A DNA stretch of 64,000 bases, from positions 1,490,834-1,554,833 of the forward strand of contig NC_054081.1 in the NCBI RefSeq assembly GCF_017562075.2. The letters are read 5' to 3'. The notes under the pieces are model-generated. The model was given only the letters and a program-made list of their open reading frames with translations, searched no databases and was not told the origin of the DNA. The translations under genes were made by a program, and so were the position numbers. Below are positions 43,573 to 53,049 of this stretch, in pieces. Within the stretch, counting starts at the first letter, position 1, and every line of letters begins with the position of its first letter. Source of the stretch: Anopheles merus (lineage: Eukaryota > Arthropoda > Insecta > Diptera > Culicidae).

Positions 43573-44932
43573 ATGTCTACGAACAATCGACAAGCGTCGG
43601 AACCGGTGCCGCCGGTTCGGCCCACCAACCTTAACAACCGGGACGTCGTGGTGACCAGCCTGATTGCCGGCGCGACGGCCGGTGCGTTGGCGAAAACCAC
43701 CATCGCTCCGCTCGACCGAACAAAGATCAACTTTCAAATCAAGTAAACGCATCCGCAACCGAACTCTAACCGCTCTTCTATCAATACTCGGATTACATTG
43801 CCGTCCTCTCTCTCTCTCTTACTCACTCTATCTCTCTCTCTTTCTCTCTCTCTCTCCCGACCCCGCTACGCCATTCGCGCACCTCAGCAAGGACGTCCCG
43901 TACACGTTCCGGGCAGCGCTCGGGTTCCTGCGAAACACGTACGTTCGCGAAGGATTCCTGGCCCTGTGGCGGGGCAATTCGGCCACGATGGCGCGCATCA
44001 TCCCATACTCGGCTATCCAGTTTACAGCCCACGAGCAATGGAAGAAGATACTGCAGGTCGATCTGCACACGGAGTAAGTTGTGGAGAACGGCGAGAGGCT
44101 CAGAAACAAGGCTCTGATTGCATTATTGTTTGTGCTCATTTGTTTCCTTGCGCCAGTACGGAAGTACGCCGCTTCCTCGCAGGGTCGCTGGCCGGCATCA
44201 CGTCCCAGTCGCTGACGTACCCGCTCGATCTGGCCCGGGCCCGCATGGCGGTGACGGACAAGTACTCCGGCTACAAGACGCTGCGCGAAGTGTTCGTGAA
44301 AATTTGGCAGTGCGAAGGGCCGCGCACACTGTACCGCGGCTACTGGGCGACCATACTGGGCGTAATACCGTACGCCGGCACATCGTTCTTCACCTACGAC
44401 ACGCTGAAAAATGAGTACTACAGTAAGTGTGGGCGGGTGTCATGCGGGCGATGCCATTGCGGGACGTTTTTAACGACGGTTTTTCTTTTTAATGTTTTTT
44501 TTTTGCGTTACAGAAAGGACGGGAGACAAATCTCCCAACACTGTGATATCGCTCACGTTCGGTGCGGTAGCGGGCGTGATCGGCCAGTCATCCAGCTACC
44601 CGCTGGACATTGTGCGGCGACGAATGCAAACCACCGGTGTAACGGCTCAATGCGCCGACCAGTACCTTACCATTGGCCGGACGTTGATAAAAATATACAG
44701 GCATGTCATCGCTCTCGGGGTAGGGCCACCATAAAGCTAAATAATAACTCACACTCCTCTTGCTCCACCCCACAGGGAGGAAGGACTCGTCAAGGGCTTC
44801 TACAAGGGCCTGAGCATGAACTGGATCAAGGGCCCGATCGCTGTCGGCATCAGCTTCGCGACGTACGACCACATCAAGCATCTGCTCCGCGACATCATAC
44901 ACATCCGGAGCGGGGACGGCCAGGCACGGTAA
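43573..44932 (+). CDS. Mitochondrial carrier, SLC25A42-like (CoA/adenine nucleotide transporter)
   Basis: Five coding exons, 43573-43742, 43888-44073, 44157-44422, 44514-44700 and 44776-44932, join in phase to 321 residues. The three carrier repeats each carry their signature: PLDRTK, PLDLARAR and PLDIVRRR. Family landmarks LWRGNSATMARI, IPYAGTSFFTYDTLK and GFYKGLSMNWIKGPIAVGISF are present. SLC25A42 proteins sit in the inner mitochondrial membrane and exchange coenzyme A for adenine nucleotides. The ATG follows an acceptor (ACATTGCAG|AA ATG), so the first exon is untranslated. Intron 4 (44701-44775) is GC-AG: ATATACAG|GCATGT; using any nearby GT would break the conserved KIYREEG stretch. Confidence 0.92.
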
Positions 44933-45622
44933 TAGTCTGTGGGCGGCACGCTGCGTGGGTGGGGTTGCTGCAGGCGAAAACTGTCCCTTCGAATTCGTTT
45001 TCGAATATCCTTAAGCTAGGCAGAGATTAACGCAGACAAGCGGAAGGACCACACGACAATAAGAAGAAAATTCCCCCCCGCCGTATCATCGCCAGTAAGC
45101 CCCACATCCCTCGCCTCCCTTTCCCCGGCAGCACAGGCTGTGTGTGTTTGTGTGTGAGTGTGTACATGAAAGCGTGCGAGTGTATGTGTGTGTGTGTGCG
45201 TATTGTACGAATCGTCAATCGGATAAGTGCCATTAGCTGGTTTTACCTATCGCTTTTTTTCCTGTTTTTTTTTAAACGAAGCGAAGGTACAACGGGCTGT
45301 CGTCATTTTTTTTTTATATTTTTTGTTCCCAGGCCAGCACATTACGAAACCATTGCACAAAAGAGAAACATGTACTATTTTAGGTGTAAACGAATCTATA
45401 TACGTTATTTAGTTACTTGCCCACGTTTGAGGTGAGGGGGGGGGGGGGGGGTGGTAGGGGGGCAAATCCAATGGAGTGGGCTAGAGAAACAAACTAAAAC
45501 GAAGAAGCAGAATCAGTGTGTTAGTGTCGTACCACGGTCAGACCTGTGCTACGCCAGAAATAGGCGCCGAGCGGGCGGGTTGTGTTTAGGCGCGGTGTCT
45601 CTTTCAAAAAGATGATGCGAGA

Positions 45623-45855
45623 AATAAAGCTAACCAGAGTCAATATGCCTTTAGTGCCGGGCACGGGCCTTTGCAGCTTCGAGTCCGTGTTTCTCTCTTG
45701 TTTCCTGTTGCTGCTGAGAGTGAACTCTAGTGTGTATTGGTCGAGCAACGTGCGCTGCTAAGCACGCCACGGCGGCAGTGGGTAAAATTCACACGAAAAG
45801 ACTAGAACCTTGTCACTTTCGATTTCTTATTGGAGGACAGAATGTAGTGAATAAA
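45623..45855 (+). terminator. Polyadenylation signals of the mitochondrial carrier gene
   Basis: AATAAA occurs at 45623-45628 and 45850-45855, about 0.7 and 0.9 kb after the stop. The second is followed by an A-rich run. Confidence 0.5.
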
Positions 45856-46029
45856 GTTTGAAAAAAAAAAAAACAGTTAGGTTAAAAATTTGGGTTAATC
45901 ATTTATGCTGGAAGAAAAGGAAAGAATGTGTTTTTTTGTATATCTTGTAAGATTATCTTTTTTATACGTATGCAACTACCTAGAACTTTCAAGCCATCAC
46001 AGTCCTTAATGCCGCTTACGAGATCCTGT

Positions 46030-46790
46030 CCCAGATGCTGTTTTGCAGAATTGTGCCCCTTGCTACAAATTTCGTCAGCTGCTACCGAGCTGGGTTTGTT
46101 GGAGGCAAATCCGCCACCGACCAAATTTTCACTCTAAGGCAGATCCTCCAGAAGCGCCAGATCCCTACGCGCCACCTGTTCATTGACTTCAAGGCGGCTG
46201 ATAGAGGCCACCATGAACGGGGTGCAGTGCAAGGTGAGAGTGTCGACCTTGACGTCAGAATCGCTCGAATCTCACAGGTGTCTGAGGCACTGGTGACGGA
46301 CTCTCCTGTCTGCCCTTCAACATCGCCCTGGAAAGTGTCATTCGAAGCGCGGGGCTAGACAACGACATCTGTGGCACGATCCTCAACCGGTCTCCTAAAA
46401 TTCCTAGGCTTCGCGGATGGCATCGAGATCATCAGGACAACAGCGACCAAGCAAGAGTTGGACTGAGAATTAATGCGACGAAGACGAAGTATCTGCTTGC
46501 CGGAGAATTAGACCATCCGGGCAGCATTGTATTAGTTGACGGCGACTTGCTCGAGGTGGTAGAAGAGTTCTGCTATCTGCGGATGGTCGTTACTTGGGAC
46601 AACGACATCAGCAGCGAAATTTGGAGACGCATTGTGCAGAGGAATCGTGCATACGTTGGGCTTCACCGACTGCTGAGATCCAGAAGACGTCTAGTCCGCA
46701 CGAAATGTGAGATATATCGCACATTGATTCGCCCGGTGGTCCTCTATGGACACGAGTCCAGGACCATCCGAGCGAAGGATGCAGACTAGT
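46030..46790 (+). pseudogene. Non-LTR retrotransposon reverse transcriptase remnant
   Basis: The frame starting near 46035 reads CYRAGFVGGKSATDQIFTLR and then RHLFIDFKAAD, i.e. the fingers/palm part of a LINE reverse transcriptase. It breaks with frameshifts and deletions. Later pieces in other frames recall FADD-like and KTKYLLAGE segments. The end is EEFCYLRMVVTWDNDISSEI and IYRTLIRPVVLYGHES. The 761-bp remnant is far too short and broken to be active. Its 3' end is part of a 156-bp tandem duplication. Confidence 0.7.
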
Positions 46791-46986
46791 GATGTGCTCT
46801 TTGGAGCGCACCCACGATTCCGATTCAACTGAGATCCAGAAGACGTCGAGCCCGCACGAAATGTGAGATATATCGCACATTGATTCGCCCGGTGGTCCTC
46901 TATGGACACGAGTCCAGGACCATCCGAGCGAAGGATGCAGACTAGTGATGTACTCTTTGGAGCGCACCCACGATTCCGATTCAACT
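46675..46986. repeat. Tandem duplication of a 156-bp unit (RT tail plus element end)
   Basis: Unit 1 (46675-46830) and unit 2 (46831-46986) are almost identical. Each starts GAGATCCAGAAGACGTC and ends CGATTCCGATTCAACT, and each contains the end of the reverse transcriptase frame followed by TAGTGATGT(G/A)CTCTTTGG. Confidence 0.9.
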
Positions 46987-47011
46987 CCAGGCATTGCTAG
47001 TCCGATTCTGG

Positions 47012-47125
47012 CAAAATTCGTTTGGAGTTGGAGACGTCCGGAGTCGACCTGAGTCGACCGGAGTTGGAGTCATTCGGAGTCTTTCAGAGTCGATCGGAGC
47101 TAACGGGAGCCGTCAGATGCAATGT
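47012..47125. repeat. GATTCCGGA/CCGGAGTCG degenerate minisatellite, block 5
   Basis: Units such as CCGGAGTCGACCTGAGTCGA lie downstream of the TAGTGATG...GATTCCGATTCAACT sequence of the preceding tandem duplication. Confidence 0.65.
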
Positions 47126-47626
47126 ACTTGTGATCAGGATTTCGCTGTGTGGCTTTTTTATTATCTTTCACTTTGCGCGTGCGGACTCCAGATGACTCCG
47201 AATCCAACCTATTCCGGAATATTAGAATAATATAATAAGTCTGAATATCGTTAGCTAACCATTGCATCGTCATCAACGGACAATTTAAATTCGCAAAGGT
47301 GCATAGAAACAGCGACCACCCAGCATGCCATACACCTTGATAATGTTTATAAAAATCGAACTCGACAGCTGTCAGTGTATCCGCTACGCATGCAGCCCGT
47401 CAATGTGTGCGTGCCGTACAGACGACACGGCCGTAGCTGCTGGTTACAATAGCTCGTCGACAAATGCAAAACATTGTGATAGCAGTAGAACACTATAGGA
47501 GCTACAGCAATCATTTGTTGTGTTGTGTTTTGTTTTTCTGTGCTTTTTTTTTGTACATAAAATTGTGATGTTAGAGTAGTAAATATTTATTTAATTCCCC
47601 TTTGCAAGCGAGCCCCGGACACAACG

Positions 47627-49234
47627 ATGAGTGAAGCCAAAATTACCGAATACAAACTGCTCGAGCGGCTCGGCAGCGGCACGTACGCCATCGTGTACCG
47701 AGCGATGAAGAAGGTGAGTGTTTTAATGTTCAAACGCCCGTTAAACGCTTGCTTGCTGCGACTAACACTTGTTACTCCAACACCCCCGGCGCAAACATCC
47801 TTCCAGACGACGAAGGAGATACTGGCGGTGAAGGTGATGGCCAAGAGCAAGCTGTCCTGCACCGCGATGGACAACATCATCAGCGAGATCAGCCTGCTGA
47901 AGAAGCTGAAGCACCGGCACATCGTCGAGATGCGGGACTTTCTCTGGGACGAGGAGAACATCTACATCCTGATGGAGTACTGCGACGCGGGCAACCTGTC
48001 CTCCTACATCCGGCAGCACCGGACGCTGGACGAGGGCACCTGCAAGCGGTTCCTGCAGCAGCTCGCGCTCGCCCTGCGCTACATGCGCCAGCACGACGTG
48101 AGCCATCTCGACCTGAAGCCGGCCAACCTGCTGCTGACCCGGGCGTCCGGCACGTACGTGCTGAAGGTGGGCGACTTTGGGTTCGCCCAGCGGCTGAAGC
48201 TGAACCAGGAGAACACGGCGGTCAAGGGTTCGCCGCTGTACATGGCGCCCGAGATACTGCTGAACAGCTCGTACGGGCCGGCCGCCGACCTGTGGAGCGT
48301 CGGCGTCATCCTGTACGAGTGTCTGTTCGGGCGGGCCCCGTACAGCTCGACCAGCCTGCACGAGCTGGCCGAGCGCATCCATCGCAACGATCCGATCGCG
48401 ATACCGTGCCGGCCGCCCATCTCGACCGACTGCCGGCAGCTGCTGGTCAGCCTGCTGCAGCGCGATCCGGGCCGGCGCATCAGCTTCGACAAGTTTTTCG
48501 ACGATCCGTACCTGGACCTGGCGCACGTGGCGTGCGAGGAAAATCTGGAGAAAGCGATCGCGCTCATCAACCGGGCGATCGAGCTGGAGCAGCGGCAGGA
48601 GCTGGCGGGCGCCTACCGGGCCTACTGCCAGGGGCTGCAGTACTTTGTGCCGATAACGCGCGCCGAGCCGGATGCCGGCAAGCGGCAGCTGTTGCGCCAG
48701 CGCGTCCTCACGTACCTGAACCGGGCGGAAGCGCTCAAGCAGCACATTTACGCGACGACCCAGACGGAGCAGCAACAGCAACAGGACGTGCCAGCGGTAT
48801 CGGTGTTGAAACGACCGGACGAGAAGGGACGTTCCGGTGCGGGAAACATAAATTCTTCGAGCTCAAGCAAAGAAGGCAGCGGCGGCGATGGGGGTGGCCG
48901 TGCGAGCGATAAGCTGGCGGCACCCGAACCCGGCATTGCCGAGCTGGCCCGAGACAACGAATCGATTGCCCGCGGGCTCGAGATTGGATGGCAGGCGGCG
49001 AAGGAAGCGTCCGAGAACAAGCTCGATGCCGCACTGGACAGCTACACGTCGGCGCTCAGCCTGCTCATACCCGTGCTGCACCAGGACATTCCCGCCGGAC
49101 AGAAGCGGGTACTGCGGCAGCGTGTCGTCCAGTGGATGGAGGAGGCGGAGCAGATCAAATCGATCCGCTCGGCCCAGATCATGCAGGAGATGGAGAGCAC
49201 CGAGGCGAACCACTACGGCTGTACCGTGCAGTAG
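47627..49234 (+). CDS. ULK3-like serine/threonine kinase with two MIT domains
   Basis: Exons 47627-47713 and 47807-49234 join in phase to 504 residues. The kinase domain opens with the Gly loop LGSGTYAIV (about 15-23), has the VAIK-type Lys in ILAVKVMAK (38), the catalytic loop HLDLKPANLLL, DFG in VGDFGFAQ and MAPE. His-Leu-Asp in place of His-Arg-Asp is typical of ULK3. Two MIT domains follow: one after the kinase (EENLEKAIALINRAIELEQ, about 283-350) and one near the C terminus (about 425-485), separated by a Gln/Ser/Gly-rich linker. ULK3 kinases act in Hedgehog signalling, autophagy and ESCRT-III/abscission control, MIT domains binding ESCRT-III tails. The 93-nt intron has no in-frame stop and its length is a multiple of three. 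Confidence 0.92.
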   Translation: MSEAKITEYKLLERLGSGTYAIVYRAMKKVSVLMFKRPLNACLLRLTLVTPTPPAQTSFQTTKEILAVKVMAKSKLSCTAMDNIISEISLLKKLKHRHIVEMRDFLWDEENIYILMEYCDAGNLSSYIRQHRTLDEGTCKRFLQQLALALRYMRQHDVSHLDLKPANLLLTRASGTYVLKVGDFGFAQRLKLNQENTAVKGSPLYMAPEILLNSSYGPAADLWSVGVILYECLFGRAPYSSTSLHELAERIHRNDPIAIPCRPPISTDCRQLLVSLLQRDPGRRISFDKFFDDPYLDLAHVACEENLEKAIALINRAIELEQRQELAGAYRAYCQGLQYFVPITRAEPDAGKRQLLRQRVLTYLNRAEALKQHIYATTQTEQQQQQDVPAVSVLKRPDEKGRSGAGNINSSSSSKEGSGGDGGGRASDKLAAPEPGIAELARDNESIARGLEIGWQAAKEASENKLDAALDSYTSALSLLIPVLHQDIPAGQKRVLRQRVVQWMEEAEQIKSIRSAQIMQEMESTEANHYGCTVQ

Positions 49235-49239
49235 TTGCT

Positions 49240-50290
49240 GAACTGTTTTACTTACCGCAAACCGCGGATTGTGCTCTCTCTCTCTCTTTCACGCTCTCTC
49301 AATGTACGCCTTTGGGAGGGAAGAGATAACTAACATCACCATGGCAATGTAAAGTTACCAGCCTTCTACAGCATTTGGGCCAGAGCACTCGTTCCAGAAT
49401 TAATTTATCTCGTAAGTCCTTTCCCTTCATCAACGTTTCTGTGGATTTGGGCACGATGGCGCCCAACCGATGCAGTAAGATTGTAAAGCTTAATTCACGA
49501 ATGAATGTCAGTATTTCCGGCAAAACCCGCAACCGATTGGTTCCTAAACGCGTACCGCACCTTGCTTGCACGGCTTGGCGCTAATCCACCGGTGGCGACT
49601 GTGGTTGCGGCATCAGCGGCCTACTAAACCTAAGATTCCCCCATGCCCCACCACCACGTAGCTGCACTCCTATGTACACGATGAGATTTCTCGCGAAAGT
49701 GCGATTAGCGGCCAGACTCGTAAATCGTATTACGCGGCGTGATTTTGTGATAATAAAAATTTAAACTATAGCGAAAACAATCAGATCGGATCGGATGATG
49801 TTGGTGATGAGGATGATGATGTTGCTGGCGGGATTGGGAGGGGCGGAATACGGGTAACCTGATTAATTATACGTTTGCGCATAAAACCAATCACGATCAC
49901 GGCCTGGAGCCGTTGCAATCAGCGCAATAATTAATTTCCACGAACCTGATTATGTGGGCCGTTTGCAAATCACCGGGGGAGAACAGTTATAATAGGTATG
50001 TTAGTTAACCATAATAGTGTTTTTCTACGATTATTGTTCGTGTAATAGTTGTTTTGGTATTCTCTTCTTGTTTTGAATATTTTTTATAGCAACTTTTATT
50101 CCACGATATTCTTAGCATTGCTTCATTTGCTCCACTAAACCCATAGCTATTTGCTTTTGGATAGTATCGATCTTAATAATGCTTATTTTAGTACATAATT
50201 GACTACGCCTCATAGCAAGCGTTGACACTTTTAGCGGTAAGTTAATTTATTCGCTGTTATCTAAACATCTTTTAATATGTTGGAAAATTT
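49240..50290. other. 3' flank of the ULK3-like gene and AT-rich spacer
   Basis: The 3' untranslated region probably ends after the polyadenylation signal at 49752. From 49990 the sequence is AT-rich without recognisable genes, leading into the transposon block at 50300. Confidence 0.5.
49752..49757 (+). terminator. Polyadenylation signal of the ULK3-like gene
   Basis: AATAAA in a TAATAAAAATTTAAA context, about 520 bases after the TAG stop. Confidence 0.6.
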
Positions 50291-50677
50291 GCTCAAATGG
50301 ACGCATTCCACAGATTATGCTTAAACGACTTAAAAAACAAATAACCATAAAAAACGTAAGCTCCATATAGCTTCACTAGTTTGCTCAACAGATGGCATTT
50401 TATAGCTCCTCATTACATTGCTATCCTTTTCGTGCAATGTGTTTCTCGCCTAGCTTCATCTAATCATGGCCTATATAGCCTTCTAACCGAGTAAAAATCT
50501 CTCAAAGTTAGGAAAGCTCCACTGGCTGGGTATCCCACCAACAGAAGGCGCCACTAGCCTTTTTGCTATTTTTAGAATGCATGAGTAGTGATGAGTCAAG
50601 TACCACTTTTCACTGTGTGGTGCTGTGGTACCACGCACAGTCTACTGTGCTGTGTGTGCGTGGTAGCACACTTAATG

Positions 50678-51262
50678 CCCAAGCGCCACAGATTAAGCTT
50701 AAACGACTGGAAAATTGAATATCCATAGGAAAAAATGAAAGCTTCACAGCTTCATTGGTTTGATCAATAGATGGCGTATTACAACTCATCATTATATTGC
50801 TATCCTTTTCTTGCAATGTGTTTCGACAAGTTTCATCTTATAATGACCTATATAGCCTTCTAACTTTCTGAGCAAAAATCAATATGAATGGTCGTGTGGT
50901 CAGATACGTGGGTATCAACACCAACGACCATTACTCAATTCTCACTTGCTTCAGTACTGGTGGTTTCCGTTGGAGTTTAGTATTTAAACAATCGTATCGC
51001 CGTTCTAGTTCTAGCGATGCATAACTTCAATGCGAAACCATACAACAGTATAGAGAAATGAGAAAGCTCTCCTCCAAGCGAGGAAGCTCCACAGGTTGGG
51101 TATCCCACAAACAGATGGCGCCACCAGCTTTTTTGCTATTTTTAGAATGCATGAGTCGTTTGCCGTCTGCTAAACGAAGTCTTTCTATATTCCGTTTAGG
51201 TAGAGAATTTGAGGCGTTTAGAAGGCGTTTAGTGGTCGTTTAGTGGATTTGTGGCACTTGGG
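50678..51262. mobile_element. MITE copy (AAGTGCCACAAATCC family), 585 bp, nested
   Basis: It begins CCCAAGCGCCACAGATTAAG and ends GGATTTGTGGCACTTGGG, inverted and imperfect. It shares its interior with the interrupted copy around it and its right 200 bases with 14300-14519. It lies inside the hAT-like element, so it inserted after that element or was acquired by it. No clear target duplication was found. Confidence 0.7.
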
Positions 51263-51279
51263 TGTGTGGTCGCACAGTA

Positions 51280-51995
51280 ACTGTGTTCCTGCACAGTTTT
51301 TGTGCACGCACACAGCTACTGTGCGACCGCACAGTTGCTGTGTTATCACACAGTTACTGTGTTATCGCACAGTTACTGTGTTATCGCACAATTAGTGTGC
51401 TTTGCACACTTTTTGTGCTCCGCACAGCTACCACACAGTTTGCACAGTTTGTGTGCTCCGCAGGACGACACGAGCGGCTTTCAGATTTTGAATGTCTAAT
51501 TAAAGTCATTTAAGTTTCATTTTGATGAAACTTATTCGATTTAATCTTACTTTACAAATAAATGATGTTTTAAGTATACATATTAACATATTAACACTTT
51601 AGATTGCAAAAATAACAATGAAAACCTCGATTTATTCACTTGCACAGTTTGTGTGCTCCGCACAGTTTGTGTGCTTCGCACAGTTATTGTGTGCTCCGCA
51701 CAGTTTGTGTACAATCCGCACAGTTGCATACAATAACTGTGCGGAGCACACAATAACTGTGCGGAGCACAGAAACTGTGCGGAGCACACAAACTGTGCGG
51801 AGCACAGAAACTGTGCGGAGCACACAAACTGTGCGGAGCACACAATAACTGTGCGGAGCACACAAACTGTGCGGAGCACACAAACTGTGCGGAGCACACA
51901 AACTGTGCGGAGCACACAAAATGTGCGGAGCACAAAAATCGTGCGGAGCACACAAACTTTGCGGAGCACAAAAATTGTGCGGAACACAAAAAATG
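51280..51995. repeat. 18-bp CTGTGCGGAGCACACAAA minisatellite in two opposed orientations
   Basis: From about 51725 to 51995 roughly fifteen units of CTGTGCGGAGCACACAAA (variants ACAATAA, ACAGAAA) run in one direction. At 51640-51724, and more loosely at 51280-51465, the same unit appears reverse-complemented (TTTGTGTGCTCCGCACAG). The junction is near 51722-51732. The whole could fold into a long imperfect hairpin. Units differ mainly at two positions. Confidence 0.85.
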
Positions 51996-52215
51996 TGCGA
52001 AGTGTGGCACCACAATTTTATAAAATGTGCAATTGTGCTCGCACATTTTACTGTGCTGTGTGTGCGTGGTGGCACAGTGGTACTTGACTCATCACTATGC
52101 ATGAGTCGTTTGCCGTCTGCTAAACGAAGTCTTTCTATAATCCGTTTAGGTAGAGAGCTTGAGTCGTTTAGAACCCGTTTAGTGGTCGTTTAGTGGATTT
52201 GTGGCACTTGGGTTA

Positions 52216-52424
52216 AGTATTTAAACAATCGTATCGCCGTTCTAGTTCTAGCTATGCATAACTTCCATCCGAAACCACGCAACAGTAGAGAGGGAAGGAG
52301 AAAGCTCTCGAAGCCAGGAAAGCTCCACTGGCACCGTCTGCTAAACGAAGTCTTTTTAGATTCCGTTTAGGTTGAGAACTTGAGCAGTTTAGAACCCGTC
52401 GTTTAGTGGATTTGTGACGCTTGG
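52216..52424. mobile_element. Truncated MITE copy (AAGTGCCACAAATCC family)
   Basis: Starting directly after the previous copy, it repeats TATTTAAACAATCGTATCGC, GTTCTAGTTCTAGC and ATGCATAACTTC (also at 50978-51035), then CTGCTAAACGAAGTC, and ends GGATTTGTGACGCTTGGG. Internal deletions have removed part of the right half. Confidence 0.7.
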
Positions 52425-52429
52425 GAAGG

Positions 52430-53015
52430 GAAATCACAAATTGATTTCTTGTTTTGGAAATTTATCCGACGTTTTGATAAAAATTAGGCAGTTTTTATGA
52501 TTCTAATGTTTTTCTAATGATAATATTTGAAATTTGCCATGAGTTATAGTGTTTTGTTATGTTTGTTTGTTGTTATGTCAATGTCCACCGATAACCGTTT
52601 CTTCCAAATATCCTCCTGAGACCGCAATGTCACCTTTGTATTGAATTGTCATTGCTGAACAGCACGGATGAACGGACGGCCGCATAAAATGTACCCGGAG
52701 AAACGGCGCCCCACTGTAACTAAAAACTTTTCTGGCACTGTTGAAACGAATTTCGATCGATCAAAAATAATAAAAATATTCTAGCAAACCATTCCATTGC
52801 ATTAGACAAGACTGCAAAGGACGAGAAACATAATTGATTGAAGCATTTTTATGATAGAAAAATATATATCCGAAACGATCTGTTTAAGCTGAGTTCTTCC
52901 TTGCCCGACTGCTCGCGTTTGCCGAGCCCTGGCTAGGCTTCGCCTAAACCCAGCACAGAGCGAGCAGGCGGTTGTCATAGTCCCGTCCGCCATACTACGG
53001 GCCGCGCAAGATGGC
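52430..53015. other. AT-rich spacer upstream of the right-hand promoter
   Basis: No gene was recognised. GC content rises from about 52880 toward the TATA box at 53021. Confidence 0.45.
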
Positions 53016-53020
53016 GCCGG

Positions 53021-53027
53021 TATAAAA
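53021..53027 (+). promoter_or_regulatory. TATA box of a gene extending beyond the right edge
   Basis: TATAAAA lies at 53021-53027, at a sharp rise in GC content. Initiator-like sequences follow at about 53049-53053 (TCCAG) and 53060-53064 (TCACT). What follows (53050-55843) has the look of an mRNA leader: no long frame, many (CA)n/(GT)n runs and a strong donor at the end. Confidence 0.5.
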
Positions 53028-53049
53028 AAGCCCACCAACACCGCATGGT

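Larger units (their letters stand above)
50586..52097. mobile_element. hAT-like non-autonomous element with 22-bp terminal inverted repeats and 8-bp target duplication
   Basis: The left end TAGTGATGAGTCAAGTACC and the right end, its exact reverse complement over 22 bases, bound 1512 bases. TGCATGAG is duplicated directly outside both ends (50578-50585 and 52098-52105). An 8-bp duplication and a TIR starting TAGTG fit the hAT superfamily. The interior codes for nothing; subterminal GTGTGCGTGGT(A/G)GCACA motifs appear at both ends. Another MITE (50678-51262) and a minisatellite (51630-51995) lie inside. Confidence 0.8.
50300..52215. mobile_element. MITE copy (AAGTGCCACAAATCC family) split by a hAT-like insertion
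   Basis: The left part (about 50300-50585) aligns with the inner copy at 50678-51262: degenerate CCACAGATTATGCTTAAACG end, then CATTGCTATCCTTTTC, GCAATGTGTTTC, CCTATATAGCCTTCTAAC and AGCTCCACTGGCTGGGTATC. It stops at GAATGCATGAG and resumes at 52098 with TGCATGAGTCGTTTGCCGTC, ending GTGGCACTTGGG at about 52215. Removing 50586-52105 restores the uninterrupted order seen in the other copies. Confidence 0.75.

Noticed and set aside
44700..44736. Read-through of the carrier exon past 44700 to a stop near 44734
   Set aside because: It would end the protein before the last helices, whereas GC-AG splicing restores the full third carrier repeat.
46030..46790. Intact retrotransposon or retroviral polymerase gene
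   Set aside because: Several frameshifts and missing segments; motifs are of LINE type, and no LTRs, gag or protease region are present.
51640..51995. Regular 18-bp repeats resembling a CRISPR array
   Set aside because: The units are contiguous with no unique spacers, the genome is eukaryotic, and the array lies inside a DNA transposon; it is a minisatellite.
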